Notes under the pieces: generated by a model | What the model saw: the letters and a program-made list of their open reading frames with translations, nothing else | What the model was told of the DNA's origin: nothing | The model's database searches: none | Position numbers and translations under genes: made by a program | Source of the DNA: Sclerodactyla briareus | Lineage: Eukaryota; Echinodermata; Holothuroidea; Dendrochirotida; Sclerodactylidae | Direction: 5' to 3' | Assembly: GCA_026419785.1 (NCBI GenBank) | Contig: JAODTK010002532.1 | Coordinates: forward strand, 678,501 to 742,500 | Length of the DNA: 64,000 nucleotides | In this document: positions 12,455 to 23,400 of the stretch, piece after piece | How positions within the stretch are numbered: position 1 is the stretch's first letter | Layout: the number at the start of each line of letters is the position of its first letter

Positions 12455-12990
12455 ATTGTCCTCGTGGGAAACCCACATACCAAGCATATAGGAGTCCCCC
12501 CATTGTGGGGTCTCAGTTTGTGCCACCAGCTGAAATGGCCAAAAGTATCAGTTCTTCTCAATTTCCCAATTTTCACTAGACATGACCTGCGCGCTATATT
12601 GTAAAGTCATGAGTCCCCTACTCCCACCGAGAAAGCAGTAAGTAGGTAGAAACCAAATTTCACCTTGATCGGACCAAGATTTCAGGACTTATCGTGTCCA
12701 CAAGGTTCTTCATTCGTTGACCTCTCGTTGGCCCTCAAAGTACCTTTGACCTGACCCGAAAAACAATAGGCGATCTTAACTATCATGGGAACCCACAGTT
12801 CTACGAAGTATGAGCTCAATCCATCCAAGTGGGGTGCGTTATCGTGCCCACAGACCATGCGTCACACACACACACCACACACACGGACACACACACGCAC
12901 ACGCACGCACACATACATATACACACACACACACACACACTGTCATGACTGCCAATATTCCTGGAATGTTGTCAAGGAAATAAAAGTAGA
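12455..12990 (+). repeat. Family A repeat, solitary copy with CA tract
   Basis: Contains CCTTTGACCTGACCCGAAAA, ACAATAGG, CCATCCAAGTGGGGTGCGTT and TTATCGTG, a CA microsatellite at 12,863-12,940 and then TGTCATGACTGC, the terminal module seen at the end of most family A units. Confidence 0.7.
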
Positions 12991-13029
12991 TCAAAAAGTA
13001 AATCAATCTTTAGTAAAGTGTATGATGCT

Positions 13030-13570
13030 ATTGGTCTTCAGAGTGAAACCTAATTTGTAGAAGCACTGATCGAAGCTTCTTCACAATTGGTTTATCGGCC
13101 CTCCTAGATAACTTTGATCTTTAGAAATCCTAGGTAACCAGGGTATATCTATGCATTACAGGAATCCTAATTTGTAGAATCAGCATCGTGCAGTTCTTCA
13201 AAGAATGGACTATTATGAATCGCCAGTCCGAGTATGTTTCATGATGCTCTGTGGCGCGTAGCGCTGACGTCACCATGCACAGCGTCATCAGGTTAATCAA
13301 CCCGTTCAGAGTGTTATTTCTGGGAAAGACAGAGTTTGTTCACTCGTGCATGCCGTAAAGCAGGGAGTTGTTCACTGCAGGGCATGCCGCTACAAGGCAG
13401 AGTTGTTCACTGCCGTGCCTGCCGCTATAGCAGAGTTGTTCACTGCAGTGCCTGCCGCTAAAGCAGAGTTGTTCACTGCAGTGCCTGCCGCTAAAGCAGA
13501 GTTGTTCACGCAGCGCCTGCCGCTAAAGCGACATTCCGTCGCAAGGGGTTAATCACGATACGGTATTAGA
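13030..13570 (+). mobile_element. Element J, copy 1, with 33-bp minisatellite
   Basis: The left part (about 13,120-13,320) is homologous to 20,150-20,345: it shares CTAATTTG.AGAA, GTGCAGTT..TCA, TGACGTCACC and CA.GTTAAT.AACCC.TTCAGA. The last 45 bp (AAGGGGTTAATCACGATACG then GTATTAGAATGTCT) match the 63-bp unit of the 20 kb array. Between these conserved ends sits a 33-bp minisatellite. The two loci are therefore copies of one element with different internal expansions. No protein is encoded. Confidence 0.6.
13345..13545 (+). repeat. 33-bp minisatellite, about 6 units
   Basis: Unit begins GCAGAGTTGTTCACTGCAGT and continues GCCTGCCGCTAAA. Copies differ by single changes and small indels. The segment GTGCCTGCCGCTAAA resembles part of the 63-bp unit at 20 kb (GTGTCTGCC..GGCCTAAA), suggesting the two arrays expanded overlapping parts of one ancestral sequence. 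Confidence 0.9.
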
Positions 13571-14656
13571 ATGTCTTCACACACGCCCTTCCTCGTTCAC
13601 GGGCTACTGCGGATTGTATTCCGCTTAGCGACATGCCTCATGCCACTCTGTCTCGAAAACGGTTCTACACAGAACTCAGTATATATCTATGCTGAGTCTC
13701 TCAGAACACTGACATGCCGTGTAGAGGGGAAAACCATTCGACAAGGGGAGCTCGGCGTAGTAGCGCGCTAGCTAATAGGCTCAATAGGCCTGGGAATGTG
13801 GATTCAGGTGTGATATGGACTTCCCAGTAATTTTCGAGGTCAGTAGGTTCTTCAGTATTTTCCTACAGTGTCGAATCGAAAATATAATATACATAAGAGA
13901 TGCAAACAACTACTACGAGATGAACAACTCCTTAGAAATCCGCGTATTGTCATCACGTCGGTACATAACAACATGGACGCCTTCACCACGTTACGCCAAC
14001 TACCGTTAGATCTCCAATTGGTAAGGGCCACGCTTGCAACTCCTAATCCATACAGGTGAGCTAGGGCCTGTATATTTCGTTTCTTCCTCTTGTGGCTTCG
14101 TCGCAGTTTTCTTCCGATGGCGACAGTAAGCTCTATCATCATTGGATTCTTTGATAGCCCTGGCCATAATACTGAATCTAGTCGCAGGTGTAATTTCACG
14201 ACTGAAGGAGGAAATGCAGCTTGCAAATATGTCATTGATAGCAAGTTGTCCATGGGGCGCGATGTGCCGTGAAGCCCCTGTCACACTAGGATGCCGATCC
14301 CACGACGTCGCACTGCAGACCAGGAAATCATCGAAGCGCTGAGCAGAAGCGCCGTGATGGTTCGACGTATAGGTCACCTAAGCGCACGGGAGTCGCAATA
14401 GGACGCGCTCTTTATCTCTGTGGAGCGCCATGGTCGGCTGAACCATGGCGACTGCTTTGTGCATGTACAATGAGCGCCGTGCGATCGCCGAGGTCGGCGC
14501 TCTGATCAGATCCGCCGTAAGACGTTGCATTGCTAGGGACCTCTAATAGTGAGCCAACAAATTTACATATAAGCGGTAAACTAAGTATTCAAACAAGGGA
14601 ATCCTGTCTGCCGAGGAATAAGAGAAATCTATGCGTCATGTCAGTGTGTAGGATGT
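13571..14656. other. Unassigned frames; possible degraded transposase remnant
   Basis: Frames overlap on both strands. On plus, a segment from about 13,868 is preceded by TTTTCCTACAG (acceptor-like) and followed at 14,057 by CAG|GTGAGC (donor-like), so it could be an exon. On minus, 14,160-14,060 reads a basic stretch (RKLRRSHKRKKR), followed one frame away by VWIRSCKRGPYQ. That layout recalls the basic N-terminus then W-[IV]-R motif of HARBI1/ALP1-like transposases. Neither reading is convincing, and no catalytic residues are present. Confidence 0.15.
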
Positions 14657-14716
14657 AGGTATGTATGTAGTTATTGTCAGTATTTATGTATGTATGATTG
14701 TATGTATGTATGTATG
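14657..14716. repeat. TATG microsatellite
   Basis: Imperfect TATG array. On the minus strand it lies directly 3' of a SINE-like body and fits the role of its tail. Confidence 0.85.
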
Positions 14717-14990
14717 CACTCTGAACCACTACCTAAAAGTCGAACTACGTCTCTGTTAGGCACACCCTCGGTGCTCGCAGCACCCGAAGGTCGAATCTTA
14801 GCAGTAGCTTACTTACTGACAAGCCTAGTGGTATGCTCACCCGAAGGCCAGTAGGCTTCCTGAAACACGTTTATATCGAGGTGGATGTCACGCCGAGTGC
14901 GCGCCTGCCTGAGGAGCCAGTGGGAGCGCGCCCGGGGCCCCACGTGATCGCCTGAAGGGAAGAGGGCACCTCCATAGGCTAGAGTCGGCC
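14717..14990 (-). mobile_element. SINE-like copy, diverged, minus strand
   Basis: Read on minus, CCTACTGGCCTTCGGGTGAG, then GCATACCACTAGGC and CTACTGCTAAG match the 3' half of the repeat at 16,408-16,690 and the SINE-like copy at 33,745-34,140 (ACCTTC.GGT.GAAGCAT, CTACTGCTAAG). It ends in the CATA/TATG run at 14,657-14,716. The tRNA-like head cannot be made out here. Confidence 0.4.
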
Positions 14991-15029
14991 GTTGCCCTAA
15001 CTTGTATTTCCAAGTACGCGTTTAAGGAA

Positions 15030-15540
15030 TCCGTTATGTGTGGGCGTGTACGTATGCCTCGGGGCGTGTGTATGTATGTGAGGCCTGTTCCCCATGGGCA
15101 CGTGGTACCTTATTGTTTTCAATGGTCAGGTCATGGGTCATTTGATGTCAACAGAGGTCAAAGTTCTGAATATCCTTGTAAACACGGTAGTCCAGAATGG
15201 TTCGGTCTAATCAGTTGAGTTTTGTGTGTTTGCCTTCTAGCGTGAGATACAGGAACCCTTTTTTTGGGTTAGATCGCGTGTTTTAGGTCGAAAATTTGTA
15301 CCATATTCGATATGTTTGGGCCACGTTTGGCTTTAAACCCACGATAACTCGCCCCCCTAAATGATGAGGCTCATAGTTGGTATGTGAGTTCCCCATGATG
15401 GATACAGGAAGCTTCGTTTTGGTCCAGAATGGTTGGGTGGTTGATAAGGTCGAAATTTGGTGTTGTGTAGCATTTTTTATGGGACTATAGGCACCCTTTT
15501 TTTCTGGTGTAGGCCAGGGTCATCTTGTTTAATTAAAAAA
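15030..15540 (-). repeat. Family A repeat, antisense copy
   Basis: On plus it reads CCTTATTGTTTTCAATGGTC, AGGTCATGGGTCATTTGATG, ACAGAGGTCAAAGTTC, then CTTGTAAACACGGTAG and CCAGAATGGTT. These are reverse complements of the family A landmarks. Strongly diverged, with AGGTCAAAG nuclear-receptor-like half-sites. Confidence 0.55.
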
Positions 15541-16316
15541 GATAAAAAGATCAGCACGCTTGTAAGTACGAGAACTTGATCTCGTCATGATCAGGGTAAT
15601 ATTTTTGAAGCGCTTCGAGAAGTCTTCGACAAGGAAAAGCGCTATGCAAGAACGAATATTAATATTATTAGGTTGTCAACAAAGGGATCGCAATGGTGAA
15701 CCTCTCAACCTCGATAGAAATTAGGTGTTATGGTATGGTCAAAACAGTGTTTGTTTCAAAATGACCCTAACATTATTTGCAACTAGTCTAAAAAAAAAAA
15801 CGTGTATACCTAACTGTGTAGGACTTCGCTAATGGGAAGTAGTGTCATCTTGAATATGTGGATTTGTGGCCTCTAACTGACTCTTAGCGACCCTTATGGG
15901 CACCAAAAATAGTAGGGCACACCTTCTAAGCATCCATCTAAGCATTTTGGTCGATGGTCCCAGACAGGCACACAATACATATATACACCAAACATAAATA
16001 CTCAAACCTGTCTACATAGGTTCTTCTGACAAGGAGCAAGCCATTTGTTCCAGTGAAAAGTATTTTCCTTTGGATCAAATTCTAGAGCATTCACACCATT
16101 TAGCAACGAAAACATTCATATGAGAAAGAACCGAAGGAATGCAGAATAATTACCATACTGATCCAATTCGCTGCATGGATAGTCAATTATGGCATTGAGG
16201 GGACAAATGTAGTTGCAATCAATATTCCATGTAATTAGATGGGTTAGGGTATTGACAATAATGCTTCCCTCTCTCGCAATTATCAGTAAAGTGATACGAG
16301 TATGGATGTATGGATG
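15541..16316. other. No feature seen
   Basis: AT-rich sequence, no conserved frame or repeat recognised. Confidence 0.4.
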
Positions 16317-16690
16317 TATCGTATGTATGTATGTATGTATGTATGTCTGTATGTATGTATGTATGTCTGTATGTATGTATGTATGTATGTATGTATGTAT
16401 GTATGTACTCGTGTAAGCGGCTGCGTGGAACTACCCTTATCGAGTAAGTGAGAGGACACCCAATTCCTCTAATGGCTGCACGTGAACATCGAAAAACTTA
16501 GCAGTAGGCTGTTTGTATTGCTTATTACTACGCCTCATGTTATGCTTCCACCAGAAGGTGGTTCAGCTGATTAAGGAGACTCTTAGTCGGAAATGGTAGA
16601 GGTTCCACGTTTTGGGTGCGGAAGACCACCGGCAAATCTCGCCTTCACTTTTCGAAGAGTGCCTTTGGTTGATTCCGACAACCTAATTTT
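16317..16690 (-). mobile_element. SINE-like copy with GTAT tail, minus strand
   Basis: 16,530-16,690 is the reverse complement of the plus-strand copy at 33,960-34,110. Shared blocks read on minus are GGCACTCTTCGAAAAG, GAACCTCTACCATTTCCGAC, CAGCTGAA.CACCTTC and GGTGGAAGCAT. The body continues to 16,408 and then runs into a (GTAT)n array at 16,317-16,407, read as (ATAC)n on minus, where the 3' tail should be. The tRNA-related head is missing, so this copy is 5'-truncated. Confidence 0.55.
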
Positions 16691-16920
16691 GGGAGAAAAT
16701 GGAAAAAAACTGTAGGTCGGGCTTGACATGCTTGATGCAGTGTATGCTATTATAATTCATCTGAAAAAAATCACATGGCCATATGTATAGAGTATCGTGA
16801 ACTATAATAGTATTGAGCCAGCTAACTTTCACTAAAAAACAATCACGCGTGCAGCCAAAATTTAGGAGAGGGGTTTAAAGGAGGAAAAGAAAATAACAAA
16901 AAGGTAACACAAAAGTATAT

Positions 16921-17160
16921 TGCGAGTGGCTTTATTGTGCATGTAGGGTGATCAGTTGTAAATTAAGTATCGGTTTAGCTGTGGACATGGTTAGTTTTAC
17001 CGCTAAATCATGCTTTGTGAGTCATAAATTTCCAGTATTCTGTACATACTAGGATCATCGGAAATGAGGGAGTCGTTCTCAAGGTTCTCTGAATCGCAAA
17101 TTAATCTTCAGAGTTGTCACGGTTTCATGAAAGGGAAATATGTACGATTTATTAAATTAT
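16921..17160 (+). repeat. Dispersed repeat H, copy 2
   Basis: Matches 652-930 from TTTATTGTGCATGTAGGGTG to GATTTATTAAATTA, with frequent indels. Confidence 0.6.
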
Positions 17161-17400
17161 ACTGGTACACGGTATGGTGAGGAATGAACCCTATGTTTTT
17201 TTTCGGTTTCAGTTCAAGGTCATCGTAGGGCAATCCTTCTACAGCCTTAGCAACGAACATGTCACAGAGCAATGTAGTAATGAAGGTTTTGTTCGTCTAT
17301 AGTTGAACTCCGATGCTGTGAGCAAACTTTGACTTTCCTTTTGACGCTTTTCGACCCATTTGCTTACTGACCCTGTATCATTCAGAGTCAATTATTCTTT
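17161..17400 (+). repeat. Family B repeat, partial copy
   Basis: CCCTATGTTTTTTTTCGGTT, TTCAAGGTCATCGTAGGGCA, AAGGTTTTGTTCGTC and TTTTGACGCTTTTCGACC match the order of motifs at 3,230-3,440. Directly adjacent to repeat H. Confidence 0.55.
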
Positions 17401-17705
17401 GTGACGACGAACTCGTTTTGTAGCAACAAACCAATAGTCAATTTCCTGACGTACTAACACACTTCTGTCACGCACTCTTTCCAGTATGATGTCCCTGTGA
17501 AAGGGTGAACGGCTTGAAAACACTGATGACGTCCCTGTTTGACGTTGACTTCTCGGCACTCGGAGGGATAGCATGAAGGCACATTCTGTTCATCTGTTTC
17601 AGTCTGAACCCACCCTAATGTACATACAATTGCCCCTCCAAAAGTCTATCAAACCGTTTCGACATCAATTCTCACTGAGAGTATCCTTATAGCCAGGCTA
17701 CTGTG
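17401..17705. other. No feature seen
   Basis: No recognisable frame or repeat. Confidence 0.4.
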
Positions 17706-17815
17706 AGGTTTTTTATCCTTGACGAAGTCAGAGGAATCTATGCAGTCATGTCGTTGTGTGTGTGTGTTGCGTGTGTGTGAATGTGTGTGTGTGTGTGTGT
17801 GTGTTGTGTGTGTGT

Positions 17816-17879
<64 letters not shown>

Positions 17880-18325
17880 AGTGTGTGAAGCCCAGTTGTA
17901 AACACGATAACCAGTTCTATGTAGATCAGGCTCAAACTTGGTATGTTTGGTCCTCATGATGAGTACATGAATCCTATTGTTTCGGGGTCAGGTCAGAGGT
18001 CATCTAAAGCCAACTTTGTAAACACGTCAGAAAAGTCAGAATGGTTGTGTCTGTCAGGTTGAAATTTGGTGTGTGGCTTTCTTATGGGGAGTACAGGAAC
18101 CCCGTTGATTTTGGTATAGATCAGAGGTGAATTTCCAATTTGGGCTTGTAAACACGAGACTCGACCCCACCTGGGTGAATGAAGCTCATACTTGATGTGT
18201 GTGTTCCCCATGATGAGTACATGAACCCTATTGTTGTGGGGTCAGGTGAGAGGTCATCTGAGGTCACTTGAAATTTAGTGTATATCTTTCTTATCAAGAG
18301 TACAGGACCCTATCGGTGGTTGGAA
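17706..18325 (-). repeat. Family A repeat, antisense, with GT microsatellite
   Basis: It starts on plus with ATCCTTGACGAAGTCAGAGG, the reverse complement of the family A terminal module, followed by a GT tract (17,754-17,885). Two units follow, each with TTGTAAACACG, a CTTGGTATGTTTGG or GATGTGTGTGTTCC block, CCTATTGTTTCGGGGTCAGG or similar, and GTCAGAGGTCAT. The (CA)n/terminal-module arrangement is the same as in the main array. Confidence 0.7.
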
Positions 18326-20085
18326 AAATGGGAAATCTGTCAGACGTGATGTTGCCTCTAATGAGCTGGTACACTCTCCCATATGTCCTTCGTCCTATAG
18401 GTTATCAGAAAAAGTCCAGGAATCACGAAGCTTTTTGCTTTCTGTTTAATCACGTGTCCAGTCGAGGACCCACAAACCCTTCCAAAGTTTACTGATTTAT
18501 TAGGCTCTCAGTATGAGCACACTCACTCCTCTTAATCTATGGTAGTCTTGTGAACAAAACTGCTCATGTGTTTAACAGAAGCAACCTTCGGGCACAGCTT
18601 CCTGTTGCTAAGCGGAGAAGGGTGGCATGAGCCTAGACTGAGGAGGGAGAGTCAATGAAGCCTACCCCCCCCCCCCCCCCACACACACTCCTTCACCAAA
18701 TCCCGCGTGCTCCAACACCGAAAATTTATTTGTCTGATTTTTCTAAAATCGAATAGCCCGATCGGGTGTGCTTATATGTGAATATGTGAGGAATTAATCA
18801 AATATTGTTTTTGAAAGGTATAAAATGAGAATGGGGGAGGTCTGTTGGTCGGCGACCTTGCCCACCCCCTCCTACCTCAGGCAAATCATGGTGCCCCCTG
18901 TTAGGTGTTTGATCCTCTCATACTTCATTGATAAATTGTAGCCTGTCGGTGGCAAAATGTACCAATATTACTCCAGTTTTTTAATGGTCTTGATGGTTTG
19001 CTTTGGTGGTCAGGGATCTCTGAAATATCCGGCTAATACCATTGGAACCACTTAATAATATTCGCTATCAATTACAGACAAATATGATATCTTTCTACAT
19101 CTGGTTAATGTCCATTTAATGAATCTCATTGTTGATCTCAAACTTCCCAATTCCGCAGTTTTCTGGCAGGTGCATAATCACGTTGGTGTTGTTTTTTTAC
19201 ACTCCCTTTCATCTATTTTCAGTGTATAAAACTTTGCGCATACTAAAACTGTAATTATGATTACCAGTGCCACAATTTTGTGAATTCTGTGGTGGGGGTT
19301 GTAAAATTTGCCCATGGTATTACCCAGCTGTCATTAAGGTGACTAAAGGGGAGGACAGCAGGGCTAAATCATCATGTGAGTCGAGCGAAACTATTAAATA
19401 CACAAGGTTGATGTTTGTCAACCTTCCCCTCTGCCACAGTCTATTGTTCAATGTACTATTGTTCTATTCGAGTTATTCTGTCAGATATTCGGGGTTACTA
19501 AAAAATAATCTACAGAAATCTGTTGCCTCGATTTTTTGTTCAAATATTGGATGAGAGTCATTCATTAGCAGTTAACAGAGTATACATGAGTACAACTGGA
19601 GGTATTCAGCACTATGCTGGCATTGTACAAAAAAAGTTATAAACTAACTATCAGGGAACGATTGATGGAAATCAATCAATTTTGGATGAATGGCATTAGG
19701 GATGTATTAATTATTAACTGCATATAATTGCTTAGTTGGGCGAGAAAACCTTGCCCCCAAATGTTGGTGTGGGCGCTCGGACGACCGTAAACATTGAGTC
19801 TTGTTGCCATAGGATTACAATAAGAAGAGAAGAAGCACCCTCAACCTAAGAGGTGGTTTTGGACATTGCATGACATCATTAACTTTTGTCAATATTGTTT
19901 ACAATCCTTAAGCGAACCAAGATTTTGAATGATACAGATACTATCCAACAGTATACTGTGTATGTTCATTACTGGCATAAGCAAATAGTAACCCCTATCA
20001 TATCGGGAAAGGATAGGGATGATAGGCACATCTGCTTGGGAGTATTTTTTTCGGCACACGAACCCCATGATCACTAATGGAGAAT
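18326..20085. other. No gene recognised
   Basis: A poly-C then CA stretch lies at 18,665-18,688. The rest is AT-rich. The 95-codon plus frame at 19,267-19,554 has no recognisable motif. Confidence 0.4.
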
Positions 20086-20089
20086 AATG

Positions 20090-21346
20090 CCCGCTCGAGC
20101 AACATGGTTCATTGTGCCCCTCTAAATAACTTTGACTCCTTTGAATTCCTTAACACCCCATATCAAAGTATCACGAGAATCCGAACTAATTTGCAGAAGC
20201 AGCACTGTGCAGTTTCTCACATAATGACCTATCATGCTCTTTCAGTCCCGGGTTGGAGTTATTTATATTCTCCGCAGTGCGTGACGTGACGTCACCACTG
20301 CGAGTGTGCCGTGAGAGCCATCAAGTTAATGAACCCCTTTCAGAATGTAAGTGCCATAGCGCTGACCGGCCTAAAGGGTTATAACCACCTAGCCACGACA
20401 CGGTAGCATAGTGTCTGTTATTGCGATGTCCGGCCTAAAGGGGTTAACCACCTAGCCACGATACGGTATCATAGTGTCTGCCATAGCGCTGTCCGGCCTA
20501 AAGGGGTTAACCACCTAGCTGGGATGCGGTATCAGAGTGTCTGCCATAGCTCTGTCCGGCCTAAAGGGGTTAGCCACCTAGCCACGATACGGTATCAGAA
20601 TGGCTGCCATTGCGCTGTCCGGCCTAAAGGGGTTAACCACCTAGCCACGATACGGTATCAGAATGGCTGCCATTGCGCTGTCCGGGCAATGGCAGAATTG
20701 CCATTGCGCTGTCCGGCCTAAGTGGGTTAACCACCTACCTAGCCAAGATACAGTATCATAGTGTCTGCCATCGCGCTGTCCGGCCTAAAGGGGTTAACCT
20801 CCTAGCCACGATACGGTATCAGAGTGTCTGCCATTGCGCTGTCCGGGCAATGGCAGACATCTGCCATTGCGCTGTCCGGCCTAAGTGGGTTAACCACCTA
20901 CCTAGCCAAGATACAGTATCATAGTGTCTGCCATCGCGCTGTCCGGCCTAAAGGGGTTAACCACCTAGACATAATACGGTATCGAAGTGTCTGCCATTGC
21001 GCTGTCCGGCCTAAAGGGTTTAACCACATAGCCACGATACGGTATCCGAGTGTCTGCCATGGCGCTGTCCGGCCTAAAGGGGTTACCACCTAGCCACGAT
21101 ACGGTATCAGAGTGTCTGCCTAAAGGGTTTAACCACATAGCCACGATACGGTATTAAAGTGTCTGCCTAAAGGGGTTAACCACATAGCCACGATACGGTA
21201 TCAGAGTGTCTGCCTAAAGGGGTTAACCACTAGCCACGATACGGTATCAGAGTGTCTGCCATAGCGCTGTCCGGCCTAAAGGGGCTAACCACCTAGCCAC
21301 GATTCGGTATCATAGTGTCTGCCATTGCGCTGTACGACAATTCAAG
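20090..21346 (+). mobile_element. Element J, copy 2, with 63-bp minisatellite
   Basis: The left flank (20,090-20,345) matches the left flank of copy 1 at 13.1-13.3 kb, including AATTTGCAGAAGCAGCA, TGACGTCACC and a GTTAATGAACCCC.TTCAGA block. The remainder is a 63-bp array. A conserved flank plus an internal minisatellite of different unit in two copies suggests a non-autonomous transposon family that carries variable tandem repeats (some Helitron-like and other elements do this). No transposase or clear termini are visible. Confidence 0.6.
20341..21338 (+). repeat. 63-bp minisatellite, about 16 units
   Basis: Unit runs GGCCTAAAGGGGTTAACCAC, CTAGCCACGATACGGTATCA, GAGTGTCTGCCATTGCGCTG, TCC. 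Near 20,680 and 20,845 a unit carries an extra inverted segment (GGGCAATGGCAGA...TGCCATTGC). Near 21,120-21,230 three units are shortened by deletion of the CATTGCGCTGTCCGG part. This mixture of full, extended and shortened units shows unequal exchange inside the array. Confidence 0.93.
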
Positions 21347-21458
21347 GAACGAGTTAGACAAGACCATCATGTTACAATCCACGTTGAAAATACCCCACCC
21401 CCCTTCAATTAGGGGATAAATACGAGGGTGCGAGGTCGTTTGTTGCATTTAAGACCGA

Positions 21459-21526
21459 TGATGACGTCATGTGGAGGCTTAAAACCCCGAGCCGAAGGCG
21501 AGGGGTTTGCCTCTACGATGACGTCT
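21459..21526. mobile_element. Palindromic element bounded by TGACGTCA, copy 1
   Basis: The left arm GATGACGTCATGTGGAGGCT pairs with the right arm AGGGGTTTGCCTCTACGATG then ACGTC. Inside, AAAACCCC/GGGGTTT and GCC/GGC pair around a small GAA loop. The same plan occurs at 58,957-59,086 (TGACGTCAT, GGGAGGTT, CCGAGGCG, GGGATTTTGCCTCC, ATGACGTCA). Each end carries, or nearly carries, the full cAMP-response palindrome TGACGTCA. It looks like a miniature inverted-repeat (foldback) element. Adjacent to element J, though no link is proven. Confidence 0.55.
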
Positions 21527-22126
21527 TCAGAGGAATAGTTACACAACATAAAGCGAAATCCAATGCATGCAGTTTCTGAACTGTTTATGCTTGCGCTACA
21601 CTTAGAACTGAACTACGTACTGGACTCTCCGAAAAAAAACTTTGAACCCGACGTGCAGCTTTATCAAAATTTAGAAGACACCGCTCAATGTTACACCAAA
21701 ATGTTGTTGGACAATCTCTCAGGTGGATATCCAAGACATAACAGGTAACTCTGATGGATAAAGGGGATGGATTTTTCATGATTTTTCAAAGTTTACTCAC
21801 TTCGAAACCGACGAGCTGTGTACTTGTGTAGCATAACTGTTTGTAACGTTGAGAGCAACTGTGATCATGAATGGGAGTTTGTTTAGTGGCGGGGAAATAC
21901 GGGATGTGCTCACGGGAGGAGGAATCAATGAATGCTGTCACTCATATGGCGTTTGGCTTTGTGTGAGTATGTATGTGGAGAGGGACCACCCAACCCTCAC
22001 ATTCTGATTAACATACTCCGTTGGTGTGCATGGATCATTTTTGTTTCTAGTTTTATTCCAACACGAGCAGGCACTTCGTTTTCAACCGATAGTGCGAGTA
22101 TTGACGGGAGGTGTCATAAACCCCAA
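21527..22126. other. No gene recognised
   Basis: The 61-codon plus frame ending at 21,748 overlaps a donor-like ACAG|GTAACT at about 21,742, but no acceptor or conserved domain supports an exon. Confidence 0.3.
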
Positions 22127-23400
22127 ATTTAAAAATGATAATGAGGACTTGATAGAGCGCAAAAAGACTTAGCGCCAGCACGCCTCAGCAGACCCGAGAA
22201 GGAAACATAGGGCAGAAAAGAAAGAATAAGCAGAGGACAAAAAAAGGAGAGGGACACACAACAAAGATACAACAGGAGAATAAGTAAGACAGAAATGGCT
22301 GAGTGAAGAAAAACGTTTTAGGACGAGACTTGAGAGTAGCTACAGTCGCAGCCAGACGGACGAGTCAGGAAGGGAATCCAACAAAGGGATGAGCAGCAGA
22401 GGCGAATGAACAGTCACCGTAGAACTTGGTGGAGCGAAACCGTGACTTTAAGCTGTTGCTTGGAAGCTGACCTTAGGGATCTGGAAGGACATGCCGCTGA
22501 ACAAGCTCTGAGATGAAACTTGGAGCCATGCAGTTGATTGCTTATATGAGTAGAAGGATCTTAAAAGCCAATTCTCTGCCTTACTGGGAGCCAGAGCCTG
22601 TGCAGCAGTGGAGTGAAATGCTCATGACGAGGAAAACAGAGAATAACACGAGCAGCAATGTTATGAAGCTTGTTAGTAAGATAGTCAGGGAGACCAATAA
22701 CAAGGAATTACAAGCATCCAGCCTGGATGTGGAAAAAGCATGGATTAGCATGGTGGTGGTCTTCTGATCGAAGTACAGGCGAATGTCCCCAATCATTCTA
22801 ATTGCATGCAGTGCGGCTTTACAAATGGTTAGCACATGACTAGACATTCTAAAGGAAGAAGAGTCCATTATAATCCTAAATTGCGAGCAGTGAGCATACA
22901 GGTTCAACAACGGAATACCGACTTTGATAATAGGGCCAAGAGAATTACTTAAAGTGTGACGAGAAGTAGATAAACTCTGTCTTCTCATATTAAGTACAAC
23001 ATATTGGAATGGCACCATGATCTAATATCGGTGAACATGCTCCATTTTACCTCAAGCAGCGCCCGATAAGAGGGTCAAAGTACGATAGCGATGGGTGGGT
23101 CATCAGCATAGTAGACAGACTGGATACCGTGGGCCAGCAAGAATATCGTGAAGAGGGGCACTGAACAGTATAAATGCAATGAGCCCGATGACAGATCCCT
23201 GAGGACACCACAATCAAGAATGGTAGGGCGAGACATAGGATCATCAATATAACAGACTGTGTTCGACCACACAAGTAGCTAGCAAACCACTCAAGTGCGA
23301 TTACCAGTAATATGTAATCATCGTGATGCGATCCAATAGATGAGAGTGGTCTTCTATAGTGTCGAACGCTGCACTGAAATCAAGTAAGCTTCATAGCTCC
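22127..23400 (-). pseudogene. Truncated L2/CR1-type non-LTR retrotransposon (reverse transcriptase)
   Basis: Minus-strand remnant of a reverse transcriptase from a non-LTR (LINE) element, probably of the L2/CR1/Jockey group. With frame changes it reads, from about 23,390 downwards: LDFSAAFDTI (RT motif A), ALEWFASYLCGRTQSV, a PQGSV-like block (GVL.GSVIG), then VYYADD at 23,099-23,116 (the catalytic Y-x-D-D). Further down comes a C-terminal stretch resembling LIHAF.TSRLD..NSLL and AARVIL. The 3' end near 22,127 reads GCGCTCTATCAAGTCC and AT-rich sequence, like the GCGCTATAT tail of this group. It is 5'-truncated (no endonuclease) and carries many frameshifts and stops, so it is a dead copy. 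The LxxAFDT and YADD motifs make the family secure; the clade is inferred. Confidence 0.8.

Noticed and set aside
17649-17957. Frames of 60-102 codons on both strands, rich in His/Thr or Cys/Val
   Set aside because: They are translations of the GT/CA microsatellite.
20341-21338. GGGGTTAACC repeats resembling telomere sequence
   Set aside because: The motif is part of a 63-bp minisatellite unit, not a short G-rich tandem array.
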